In this document: piece after piece, positions 28,791 to 37,767 of the stretch | Layout: each line of letters starts with the position of its first letter | How positions within the stretch are numbered: position 1 is the stretch's first letter | Assembly (NCBI GenBank): GCA_041392785.1 | Contig: JAWKLK010000003.1 | Span: 124,001-188,000, forward strand | Reading direction: 5' to 3' | DNA length: 64,000 bases | DNA from: OLB9 sp041392785 | GTDB lineage: Bacteria; Bacteroidota; Bacteroidia; Chitinophagales; Saprospiraceae | Notes under the pieces: model-generated | Databases searched by the model: none | The model's input: only the letters and a program-made list of their open reading frames with translations | What the model was told of the DNA's origin: nothing | Position numbers and translations under genes: made by a program

Positions 28791-31021
28791 TGTCTTTTAT
28801 TCAAAAAAATAAGATAAGACAGCTCACTTTTATCTTTTTTCTCATTTCTGTCCAAATTTTCGCTCAGCAAAGTGAAGTTTTGATGATTGATAGCATACCG
28901 CAAAGAGGTATTTTGTTAAACAGCGGTTGGGCATATCGAGATGGTGATGATGAAGCTTGGTCCTATACTGACGAAAGTGATAATGGATGGACATCTATTG
29001 ATCCAACTAAAGAAATCTATGACTTACCAGAATTATTCAATTCAAAAGTTAGGTGGCTTAAGCTCGATTTTCAAATCAATAAAAAGCTTCCAAAAGCACT
29101 TGGTTTAGCCGTTTCTCAGGCTAGCGCATCGCAGATATATTTGAATGGAAAAATGATACATGAATTTGGGCGTTTTAGCACTGATCCTTCAAAAGTAATA
29201 GCCTGGGATCCACTTCAAAGTTTGATTTATCTTCCCGCTGATTCTATTGGTAGATATCGTCTTTCCGTTCGATACATTTTACAGCCCAATATCAGATATA
29301 CTGAAATTTTTGGATTGACAAAAAACCGATTATTCAAAGCAACTTTGTACGATCTCATTCCTGCACAACATGCCCAGATGAATTTCAAAGTCTATTACAC
29401 GGGTATAGATATTTTTATTCTGGGACTAATGTTTATTTTGTTCTTTTTACATTTAGCATTTTACATATTCCAAAAAAAGAATAAACTGTTTCTATTACTT
29501 ACTGCTTATCTTTTCTTTAGTACTTTGCTTAGAATATTTAAAATTTGGGGGCAAAATCAAAACCTTGTTGCAGATCGATATTATACATTAAATATTGCAA
29601 ATTGGCTTTTGAGTTTTATAGTAATTTTTGTCGCTACAATTTTTTACAACATTGCCAAGGAACGCTTTGACAAATTTTATTTTGGTATCGTAATATTCTT
29701 TTCTATTTATGCAGTAGTGTCCAGTGTCACTTATGGATTTCATTTGCAGAATATTTTACTTTTTATGGGAACGTTACTCAATTTTGTAAATTTAGTAAGA
29801 TTAAGCAGAAAAGGCTTCAGAAAAGGAATGAAAGGATTTGTAACATTGAGTATTGTATTGTTTTTTTCTATTTTAGGATTGTTTTGCATTACTATTTCTA
29901 TGCGCTACTTAAATTATGGCATCTCAGTTATCGGATACAATGAGCTGAAATTTGGCATTAATCCTTATATAGTAGATTTGATTTTTAATTTTGGATCCAT
30001 ATCTGTTCCAATTGGATTGTCGCTATTTATGGCGATCCAAGGAAATGAAACCAACAAGGCACTAAGCAAACAATTGGCAGAAAATGAGCTATTAAAAAAT
30101 AAAGCCCTTGAACAGGAAAAAGAAAAACAACTAATCCTAGCCAATCAAAATGTAACATTGGAAAGGCAAGTAACAGAACGCACAGCAGAACTGCATCAAT
30201 CGCTAAAAACACTAAAATCCACACAAGGTCAACTGATACAATCTGAAAAACTAGCATCACTGGGTGAGCTCACCGCAGGTGTGGCTCATGAGATCCAAAA
30301 CCCTTTGAATTTTGTCAAAAACTTCTCTGAACTAAGTATAGGTATCACGCAGGATTTAAATGAAGAATTGAACAAACCTGAAGTGGATAAGCCTTATATA
30401 GATGAATTATTGAAAGATTTGACCCAAAATCAAGAAAAAATCAATCACCATGGCAATCGTATCGCCAGCATTGTTACAGGTATGTTACACCATGCACGTA
30501 CTAGCACGGGTAAAAAAGAACCAACAGATCTGAATGCACTTGCTGATGAGTTTTTGCGATTGAGTTACCATGGTTTACGTGCAAAAGATTCTAAGTTCCA
30601 TGCTAAGATGCATACAAATTTCGATCCATCCATTGGGAAAGTCGAAGTTGTATCTCAAGACCTTGGGCGGGTATTTTTAAATCTTATCAATAATGCATTC
30701 TATGCGGTACACCAGCGATCGATTGATGAAGCTAAAAACTCCCATGTAACAGAGTCATATGTGCCTACTGTCACAATGTCCACTATGAAAAATGAAAATA
30801 TCATTGTCCTAAGGATAGAAGACAATGGCACAGGTATCCCTGATGCTATCCAAGCTAAGATATTCCAGCCATTTTACACCACAAAACCGGCAGGTGAGGG
30901 AACAGGCTTAGGTCTTTCACTTAGTTATGATATTATTACCACCGGACATGGTGGTACTATGGAATTAGAATCTAAAGAGGGCATAGGAACAGTATTTATT
31001 ATTAAAATTCCTATTTCATGA
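28787..31021 (+). CDS. Sensor histidine kinase with periplasmic jelly-roll and seven-helix membrane sensor (7TMR-DISM-like)
   Basis: A 744-residue kinase. Signal segment, then a periplasmic galactose-binding-like region at about residues 35-200 (SGWAYRDGDDEAW, VRWLKLDFQI, QIYLNGKMIHEFGRF). About seven membrane helices span 205-420, followed by a coiled coil (LAENELLKNKALEQEKEKQ). The transmitter has the H-box EKLASLGELTAGVAHEIQNP with phospho-acceptor His501, an N-box NLINNAFYAV, and G-boxes DNGTGIP and GEGTGLGLSLSYDI. It overlaps the patatin stop by 4 bp. Its kinase half is closely related to the next gene, while the sensor is different. The most likely targets are the two receivers in the same operon. 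Confidence 0.92.
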   Translation: MMSFIQKNKIRQLTFIFFLISVQIFAQQSEVLMIDSIPQRGILLNSGWAYRDGDDEAWSYTDESDNGWTSIDPTKEIYDLPELFNSKVRWLKLDFQINKKLPKALGLAVSQASASQIYLNGKMIHEFGRFSTDPSKVIAWDPLQSLIYLPADSIGRYRLSVRYILQPNIRYTEIFGLTKNRLFKATLYDLIPAQHAQMNFKVYYTGIDIFILGLMFILFFLHLAFYIFQKKNKLFLLLTAYLFFSTLLRIFKIWGQNQNLVADRYYTLNIANWLLSFIVIFVATIFYNIAKERFDKFYFGIVIFFSIYAVVSSVTYGFHLQNILLFMGTLLNFVNLVRLSRKGFRKGMKGFVTLSIVLFFSILGLFCITISMRYLNYGISVIGYNELKFGINPYIVDLIFNFGSISVPIGLSLFMAIQGNETNKALSKQLAENELLKNKALEQEKEKQLILANQNVTLERQVTERTAELHQSLKTLKSTQGQLIQSEKLASLGELTAGVAHEIQNPLNFVKNFSELSIGITQDLNEELNKPEVDKPYIDELLKDLTQNQEKINHHGNRIASIVTGMLHHARTSTGKKEPTDLNALADEFLRLSYHGLRAKDSKFHAKMHTNFDPSIGKVEVVSQDLGRVFLNLINNAFYAVHQRSIDEAKNSHVTESYVPTVTMSTMKNENIIVLRIEDNGTGIPDAIQAKIFQPFYTTKPAGEGTGLGLSLSYDIITTGHGGTMELESKEGIGTVFIIKIPIS

Positions 31022-31054
31022 AATGCAATTATAGTTTAAATAAAAATCTTAGAA

Positions 31055-32443
31055 ATGGCTAGCAATTTTTTTATAGCACTTAGAAATTTTTTTGTCCCCA
31101 AAGAGCATGTGGTTAATGCGAGCAGACAACTGCATGTCCTTATATATTTTTATATCCTGACAGCTTGTTTTACTACTTCTTTTGTTTTGTTCTATATCTT
31201 GATTCAATTTGAAGAAGGAATGGTATCTCTTGGACTGACTACACTCTTGTTTTTTATAGGTTTGATTTTGATAAAACAAGGAATGAGCCTAACTTTTCTC
31301 AGTCATTTCTTCCTATTTTCTGGAGCCATCGTGGGCATTATTATTACTACCTATTTTACGGGAGGACTATATTCTCCAGTGATGCCATGGTTCGTAGCGA
31401 TACCTATTGCATCCTTATTATTATTTGATTCTATGAAAGATATGATGATATGGATAGTAATTGCCATCATAGGTGTGACAGCATTCATAATATTGGCTTT
31501 AATGAAAGTAAATATAGCCCATAATTACAATCTTGAGTGGAAAGAATGGCATTTTGGTATTAGTTATATGGGGCTCACTTTGATTATATTTTTTCTATCA
31601 TTTGTATTCAAAAGATTTATTATTGAAAAAATAAACCAACTCCAAGTAGCACAAATACAGCTATTACAATCTGAAAAGCTGGCTTCACTTGGCGAACTCA
31701 CTGCTGGAATAGCGCACGAAATCCAAAACCCATTAAACTTTGTCAATAACTTTTCAGAAATCAGTGTAGAGCTCATACAAGACTTACAAGAAGAAATCGA
31801 AAAACAAGACCCTGATAAAGAATATATAAATGAGCTTTTCCTAGATTTGAGCCAAAACCAAGAAAAAATACATTATCATGGAACTCGTGCTTCCAATATT
31901 GTGATTTCTATGTTGCAGCACTCTAGAGCCAGGTCAGATATCAAAGAATACATAGATATCAATACTTTTGTGGGTGAATTTTTGCGATTAAGTTATCATG
32001 GATTGCGTGCTAATGACAAGTCCTTCAATGCTGAATACAAATTGATTTCAGATCCAAATCTACCCAAAATTTTCATTAATTCACAAGACTTTGGCCGTGT
32101 ATTATTAAATTTAATCAATAATGCATTTTATGCAGTAAAGGAGCGTAAAAAAATTAGCATCGACGCCGACAACCAATACAATCCTACAGTAATAATTTCC
32201 ACAGAAATGATAGAAAATAAGGTCGTAGTGAAAATAAAAGACAATGGGGTGGGAATACCAGAAAGCATAAAAGCTAAGATATTTCAGCCATTTTTTACCA
32301 CAAAACCCACTGGTCATGGCACTGGCTTGGGCTTATCGCTTAGCTATGATATCATCACAAATGGACATGGTGGCACAATAGATGTGGTATCACAAGAAGG
32401 TGAATATACAGAAATTGTAATCACATTACCCCTAACCAAATAA
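31055..32443 (+). CDS. Sensor histidine kinase with six-helix membrane sensor
   Basis: A 462-residue protein. About six membrane helices lie in residues 25-195 (a MASE-like integral sensor with almost no periplasmic domain). The transmitter has the H-box EKLASLGELTAGIAHEIQNP with His221, LINNAFYAVKERK, DNGVGIP and GHGTGLGLSLSYDI. The kinase module is strikingly similar to the preceding kinase, including LRLSYHGLRA and QNQEKI, which indicates tandem duplication with exchange of the sensor. It lies 34 bp after the first kinase and 10 bp before the receiver gene. Confidence 0.92.
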   Translation: MASNFFIALRNFFVPKEHVVNASRQLHVLIYFYILTACFTTSFVLFYILIQFEEGMVSLGLTTLLFFIGLILIKQGMSLTFLSHFFLFSGAIVGIIITTYFTGGLYSPVMPWFVAIPIASLLLFDSMKDMMIWIVIAIIGVTAFIILALMKVNIAHNYNLEWKEWHFGISYMGLTLIIFFLSFVFKRFIIEKINQLQVAQIQLLQSEKLASLGELTAGIAHEIQNPLNFVNNFSEISVELIQDLQEEIEKQDPDKEYINELFLDLSQNQEKIHYHGTRASNIVISMLQHSRARSDIKEYIDINTFVGEFLRLSYHGLRANDKSFNAEYKLISDPNLPKIFINSQDFGRVLLNLINNAFYAVKERKKISIDADNQYNPTVIISTEMIENKVVVKIKDNGVGIPESIKAKIFQPFFTTKPTGHGTGLGLSLSYDIITNGHGGTIDVVSQEGEYTEIVITLPLTK

Positions 32444-32453
32444 ATAATATTAC

Positions 32454-32828
32454 ATGAGAATTTTAGTAGTTGATGATGAACACGATGTTAGTACATTATT
32501 TTTACAAAGATTTCGGCGTGAGATACGAGATGGGTTGTTTGAATTCTCCTTTTGTTTTTCAGGTGAAGATGCATTGGATTATATAAAAACGAATGCACAG
32601 GAAGCCATTTTGATACTTTCTGACATCAACATGCCAGGTATGACAGGTATAGAATTATTGTGTAAAATAAATGAAGAAATACCACAGCCAAAGCCTATAG
32701 TTATGATGATTACAGCTTATGATGACAAGTCAACCCGTGATCAAGCTATTCAAAACGGCGCAGAGGAAGTATTCAACAAACCATTGGATTTCCAGGTAAT
32801 TAAAGACAAGCTATTGCAATTGAAATGA
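32454..32828 (+). CDS. Single-domain response regulator (CheY-like receiver)
   Basis: 124 residues with no output domain. The acidic pair Asp7-Asp8 is followed by phospho-acceptor Asp57 in LSDINMPGMTG, switch Thr87 in MMITAYD and conserved Lys109 in FNKPLD, so the fold and chemistry are complete. The helix 1 segment LFLQRFRREIRDGLFEF resembles the receiver of the next gene, suggesting both are recognised by the same kinases. It could act as a phosphate sink or as an adaptor toward the cyclase. It overlaps the next gene by ATGA. Confidence 0.93.
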   Translation: MRILVVDDEHDVSTLFLQRFRREIRDGLFEFSFCFSGEDALDYIKTNAQEAILILSDINMPGMTGIELLCKINEEIPQPKPIVMMITAYDDKSTRDQAIQNGAEEVFNKPLDFQVIKDKLLQLK

Positions 32829-33871
32829 AAGTCAAAATATTAATAGTAGATGACGAAAGTGATTTTGAACAATTGATTCGTCAAAAGTATCGAAGACAGA
32901 TTCGCGAGCAACTTTACGAGTTTATTTTTGCAGCAAATGGAGTCGAAGCGTTAGAATTGTTGGAATCGCATAGAGACACAAAGATAGTTTTTAGTGATAT
33001 CAATATGCCTATTATGGATGGGTTAACCTTGTTGACGAAAATGCAAGATAAATTTCCATTATTAAGGACAGTAATCGTGTCGGCTTATAGCGATATGGAA
33101 AATATAAGATTAGCCATGAATCGCGGAGCATTTGATTTTATCTGTAAACCAATACAATTTGATGACTTAGAGACAACCCTTGTCAAAACACTGAGATATG
33201 TGACCCAAATTCATGAAACAGTGAGGGCCATCAAAGAGAATAATATTCTCAAAATGTATGTCGATAATAGTGTGATACAGTTCATGTCACGTTCAGCGTC
33301 AGAGGATGCCATTTTGGCAAATGAAACCATAAATGCAACCGTGGTATTTATGGATATCTGTGGATTTGCGAACATCTCAGAGAAAGAATCACAAAATTTT
33401 GTTGTAAATCTAATCAATAAATATTTTGATGTAATGGTCAATAAAATTAATGATTTTGATGGCTATGTCGACAAGTTCATGGGCGATGCCGTCATGGCAG
33501 TATTCAAAGGTGAGTCGCACATAAATAAGGCTATCAAAGCCTCACTAGCAGTCCACAAGGCGATCGAAGCACACAAAGAAACCTTATCTGATAATAAGAC
33601 ATTTTTACCGAGAGTAGCAATAGGTATTAATTCAGGTGAAATGATTTCAGGAAACATAGGCTCAATAGCATTGAAAAGGCTCGATTTTACAGTCATTGGC
33701 GACGTGGTGAATACATCACAGCGATTACAATCCATAGCAAAAGCAGGTCAAACCATCATCACAAAAGATACATATGAACAAATAAAAAACATATTTAATT
33801 GTAATCTTGTAGGTGAGATGAGTATAAAAAACAAGCAATACCCAATGGAGATATATGAAGTTCTAAATTAA
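32825..33871 (+). CDS. Response regulator with class III adenylate/guanylate cyclase output domain
   Basis: Receiver at residues 3-120 with Asp9-Asp10, phospho-acceptor Asp58, Ser86 and Lys108. A linker helix leads to a class III cyclase domain at about 165-345. Metal-binding Asp177 (FMDICGF) and Asp221 (GDAVMAVF) are present, as are the purine-contacting Lys217 and Asp287 (LDFTVIG, the adenylate-type pair), Asn296 and transition-state Arg300 (VVNTSQRL). All catalytic residues are present, so it should make cAMP on phosphorylation. The cNMP-binding patatin at the head of the same operon is the obvious receiver of the signal; that link is inference. Confidence 0.93.
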   Translation: MKVKILIVDDESDFEQLIRQKYRRQIREQLYEFIFAANGVEALELLESHRDTKIVFSDINMPIMDGLTLLTKMQDKFPLLRTVIVSAYSDMENIRLAMNRGAFDFICKPIQFDDLETTLVKTLRYVTQIHETVRAIKENNILKMYVDNSVIQFMSRSASEDAILANETINATVVFMDICGFANISEKESQNFVVNLINKYFDVMVNKINDFDGYVDKFMGDAVMAVFKGESHINKAIKASLAVHKAIEAHKETLSDNKTFLPRVAIGINSGEMISGNIGSIALKRLDFTVIGDVVNTSQRLQSIAKAGQTIITKDTYEQIKNIFNCNLVGEMSIKNKQYPMEIYEVLN

Positions 33872-33878
33872 ACTGACA

Positions 33879-35483
33879 CTACTTTATGACTACTTTTTGT
33901 GTACTTATTTTATCTCCTGCTTGTAATTGAAAAATCAATATATTTTGATTTTTAAAGTCTTCACTAATATTAAAATGATGTGCCCCAGATGATAGATGTC
34001 CGTAATTGAATGTATTCAAAATTTTTCCTTGCATATCCATAACCTTTAGCCGAACTTCGGTTTTAACATCCAGATCAAATTTTATGGACAATTGGTCATC
34101 ACTTGGATTTGGTAATATTATCATGCCTAATCCATTTTTACTTTGTTCATTAACATCATGAATTGATGTCTTCGTGTTTTTGATCAAATGTGCCATAAAA
34201 ACCTGACTACTTGCGCTGCTGTCCCTGTGTTTATAAAAAATATATTAGGCAGAACTACTAATACCACCATAAATATAGCCTATCATTGTTGTGTCTTGAG
34301 TTATATCATCCAATTTCAAAACACTATTTTCGTAAATGGGAATATCATCTTTTGGAATAAACTCTGATCCGGCACCCAATAATGCTGGCATAGTTACAGG
34401 CAATTTGTACTCTGACATGCTGCCATCCTTATGTCTTGTGACACGTGCTATGGTATTGACAAAAGGAACATTATCGTCTTGTACCAAGACACCATTTTCG
34501 TCAAAATATTGGGCTATACCTCCAAAAAAAACGGTGTGCATTTCATTTTCATCTGCACTATATAAAGGAATATGCGCACAATGATAGTGGTTGTAATATT
34601 GGTTAAATCCTTGCTGAACTGCATGTCCACTACTATCAATATTGACACATGTCAGAAAAGGCAAATCCACCGTTTCCTGAAATACACCTGAAAAAGCAGT
34701 CATTCCTTCCTGTCCATTTGGCATAATTTGGGCTGCAACGTTATAATCCCTTCTATGCAAATTTGCCCTATCGTATATTTCAGGTAAATGATTGATTTTG
34801 ATTGTCATACCATCATCTTCTATGGTAAATTTCCTGATCGCATTGGTATATTCTTGTATAAACCCTGGTCCGCTATTTGGCCCCATTGGATTATATCTCC
34901 CTATAAATTTTTGACCACCAACAAGATAATAGGTGCCATAAATTTTATGCAAATAACCGCCAGTTACTGCCATTTTTTCATCATAAACTTGTCTAATATA
35001 TGGCTCTATGTTTAGATCATTTTGAATGGCAAATATTAATTTGGGTATATCGATCGCAGTGAGATTCGGATAAGTGATATGATCTGCTGATGTGGAGCTA
35101 TATCCATATCCTCCAATAATATACAACATATTTCCTTCCTGATGAAATTCCAAATTTGTAGCACTAAGTTGCTCTCTTATACTCGGTGGCAAAACGTCCA
35201 ACGATGCAGTCCAACTCTGATCATTTTCGGGATCGACTACAAAAATTTGAGTATTGTGCCCTGCGATGTCAAAACTGGCAAAAGGTTGTCTTCGATGTAA
35301 GCCATCCAACCTGCCACCAACAACCAGCCATTTTCCTTCATGCTGTCCATAAGCGAAGGACTGTAAACCACCAACTCCTTTGATTGAAATTGGCGTAAGC
35401 TGGATATCAAATGGTACATTTTGTGCTTGTGCAGATAAACTAACAAACAGTAAAGAAAAGAATATGAAGATAAATCGAAACAT
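33879..35483 (-). pseudogene. Kelch-like secreted protein with T9SS sorting domain, interrupted near its 3' end
   Basis: Signal peptide (FIFIFFSLLFVSLSAQAQ), then about 390 residues of beta-propeller-like repeats (GKWLVVGGRLDGLH, MLYIIGGYGYSS, YYLVGGQKFIGRYNPMG, GMTAFSGVFQ, HTVFFGGIAQYFDENG). The frame stops at TAA 34245-34247, but the same frame resumes with a type-A T9SS sorting domain (LPNPSDDQLSIKF, GKILNTF, GDKISTQKVVIK). Between 34214 and 34250 another frame reads PNIFFINTGTAA, exactly what is expected between YGGISSS and SSQVFMAHLIKN. Two compensating indels therefore explain the stop. It is probably a surface or secreted protein of unknown function. Confidence 0.78.
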
Positions 35484-35651
35484 TTTGAAGAATTATGAAC
35501 TTTACAATTTTCATTCAATGCAAGGTAAAAGCATTTTCAAAACTGCATGGTCACATATGTAACATAGCCAATGACTAAATTATTTAAATAATAAAACGGA
35601 TTGCAATTTGATATCAAAACGAGGTCTTAGGCTAAATAAAAAAGATGGCCT

Positions 35652-36686
35652 TTACATCAAAATTCCATCTTTCGCTGAAATTGCAGGCGGTAATTCCTTT
35701 TCGCCCAGCATTTCTCTTAGGTCTATCTCAATAGTTCGACATAAGGACATCATCGGAATATCATTTGCCATACCTTGAAATGGATTTTCAGTATAATCTC
35801 CGACTACTTCCATCATCACATACACCCATCCTATTAGTGCCGTTATAGGAACAGAAAGCCAGAAACCCCAGTCACCAACCTTTAGCAATTCAGGTATCAT
35901 ACTAAATGGCAAAAGCATGATAAAAATACCTACAAAGTAGCGGCTCATATTAGCATATTGTCTAGGTAATGGGAATTTCTTAATTCGCTCATTTTTACCT
36001 TGCAATTCGTAAAATGATCGAAGTACATCCATCATTTGTGTTTGACGAAAATCTTCTATTAAGTTTTCGGCTCTGATTTTTGACAAATCTCGGGATTGCT
36101 CATTTAGGATTTGAGTTGCAGTGTTTGCATATCCAATTAGTCTGTCATGTTCATTTTCTGGTAAGAATAATTTAAGTTCGGTTCGAGTGATTTCATCATC
36201 TAGTAAACCAATTCCAAATTTATCTTGATATAATTTTGCAGTTCGGGCTACATGACCTCCCTGACTGATATGTTCCCATGTAGTTGCTACCAAAAGCTGA
36301 CTTCTATGAGCGTACAACCAAGCGATATGTCGATATATCAACCGTTTTTTTACAGTAAGGATTTCAGAATCACTTGCAGGGGTTTCTCTAAATTGATTAG
36401 AAACATATCCATCTACCATCATGCCCCATGTTCGACTATCATTTACGATGCCTCCCCAAATTTTTCTAGCCTCCCACATTCGATCGTAGGCTTGATTGTT
36501 TTTAAAACCCACATAAAATGCCACTGCTGTACCAATCACAGATAATGGCAACCATGGTATATTAAAACTTATGACATTAAAATAGTAAAGAGTGGCAATA
36601 ATCCCCATCAATGTTAGCAACCAAAGTATATGGTGTCCAGTCCATTTCATAAGGCTGCTGAAACTAATTCCTTTTGATACGATCAT
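35652..36686 (-). CDS. Bestrophin-family ion channel (YneE/RFP-TM)
   Basis: A 344-residue member of the bacterial bestrophin family, pentameric anion or cation channels of the inner membrane. Hallmarks are the N-terminal helix (WTGHHILWLLTLMGIIATLYYF), then PWLPLSVIGTAVAFYVGFKNNQAYDRMWEARKIWGGIVNDSRTW in the neck region, and the C-terminal WVYVMMEVVGDYTENPFQG with the characteristic Pro-Phe acidic segment, followed by DIPMMSLCRTIEIDLREML. It is the last gene of a three-gene minus-strand unit, 35 bp after the metallo-hydrolase gene. Confidence 0.92.
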   Translation of the reverse strand: MIVSKGISFSSLMKWTGHHILWLLTLMGIIATLYYFNVISFNIPWLPLSVIGTAVAFYVGFKNNQAYDRMWEARKIWGGIVNDSRTWGMMVDGYVSNQFRETPASDSEILTVKKRLIYRHIAWLYAHRSQLLVATTWEHISQGGHVARTAKLYQDKFGIGLLDDEITRTELKLFLPENEHDRLIGYANTATQILNEQSRDLSKIRAENLIEDFRQTQMMDVLRSFYELQGKNERIKKFPLPRQYANMSRYFVGIFIMLLPFSMIPELLKVGDWGFWLSVPITALIGWVYVMMEVVGDYTENPFQGMANDIPMMSLCRTIEIDLREMLGEKELPPAISAKDGILM

Positions 36687-36721
36687 TCTTTTTATTTAAA
36701 AGGTAAAAAATATTCCTAGTC

Positions 36722-37765
36722 CTATTTAAAGTTTTCCCACCAAAAAGTTGATATAGTATTTGTATCAAAAATTTCTCCAATTGGTGGAGTTATGGTTTTC
36801 AAATGATTGCTATTTGCGGACTTAATAAATTCTTCGGCAGGTTCAAACCAATCATGTTCATAGGAAAGATTAAATCCAGCCCAATGCACTGGGATTGCAA
36901 TTTTTACACCCACATTTAATGCAGCTTCCACGCTTTCATTTGGGAACATATGTAATTCTGGCCAATCTTTACAATACTGTCCACACTCCATAAAACCAAT
37001 ATCAAATGGCCCTAATCTTTTACCTATTTCTTTGAAGTGAGCACCATAGCCACTATCCCCACTAAACCAAATCGATTTATTTTCAGTTTTCAAAGCCCAT
37101 CCTCCCCAAAGACATCTTGCCATAGAAGTTATTCCTCTTCCTGAAAAATGTCGTGTAGGCGTAAACGTAATGTCAATGTCATTAAAAGGCTTTCGGTCCC
37201 ACCAATCAAATTCTACTATATCTTCTTCTTCGACGCCCCAACTTACTAAATGACGTTTTACTCCAAGTGCTACAAAATACTTTTTTACCTTTTTTTGTAA
37301 AGCCAAAATGCTGTCCAAGTCCAAATGGTCGTAATGGTCATGAGTAATAAGTACTAAATCGATATTAGGTAATTGATCTATTAATTGCAATGTATCTGTG
37401 GAGAATCTTTTAGTTCTTTTGGGTCCTATTGGTGAGCAATCGTTACCAAACATTGGATCTATCAATATTGATTTTCCATGTAATCTCATTAAAAGTACGG
37501 AATGTCCATACCATACAAATTTTGGCTCAGTATCTTCCTCCAAAAACAGGTTTATATCAAGAAGCTTTATAGGTATACTTCGTGAAGGATTAGAAACCTT
37601 GTTGCTTTTTATCTGCCGATAAAGCATGCTTGGAATTTTGGCAAAACCAACCCCTAATTCAGTTTTTGTCAGATTCTGAAATTTTCCATTTTTCCAATTA
37701 GTAGAAGCTTCATAAACGTTCTTCCACTTTTGAGTAATCCTTCCCCCAAATTGTCTTGTGTACAT
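36722..37765 (-). CDS. Metallo-beta-lactamase-fold hydrolase (NAPE-PLD/UlaG-like)
   Basis: A 347-residue MBL-fold protein of the group containing NAPE-hydrolysing phospholipase D and RomA. It has FVWYGHSVLLMRLHGKSILIDPMF, the metal motif THDHYDHLD (His142, His144, Asp146, His147), FTPTRHFSGRG, SIWFSGDSGYGAHF, and a C-terminal IPVHWAGFNLSYEHDWFEPAEE. A lipid-type substrate is plausible because of the NAPE-PLD similarity, but it cannot be read directly. Its start is 2 bp from the SDR gene stop, so the two are co-transcribed. Confidence 0.9.
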   Translation of the reverse strand: MYTRQFGGRITQKWKNVYEASTNWKNGKFQNLTKTELGVGFAKIPSMLYRQIKSNKVSNPSRSIPIKLLDINLFLEEDTEPKFVWYGHSVLLMRLHGKSILIDPMFGNDCSPIGPKRTKRFSTDTLQLIDQLPNIDLVLITHDHYDHLDLDSILALQKKVKKYFVALGVKRHLVSWGVEEEDIVEFDWWDRKPFNDIDITFTPTRHFSGRGITSMARCLWGGWALKTENKSIWFSGDSGYGAHFKEIGKRLGPFDIGFMECGQYCKDWPELHMFPNESVEAALNVGVKIAIPVHWAGFNLSYEHDWFEPAEEFIKSANSNHLKTITPPIGEIFDTNTISTFWWENFK

Positions 37766-37767
37766 TG

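Noticed and set aside
26998..33871. CBASS anti-phage system
   Set aside because: The cyclase is class III and receiver-linked, not a CD-NTase, and there are no Cap2/Cap3 or HORMA/TRIP13 genes. Only the patatin effector logic is similar.
33879..34196. A separate 105-residue gene with a sorting domain
   Set aside because: It has no signal peptide, is in the same frame as the kelch-like gene and is joined to it by a readable linker in another frame, so it is that gene's C-terminus.
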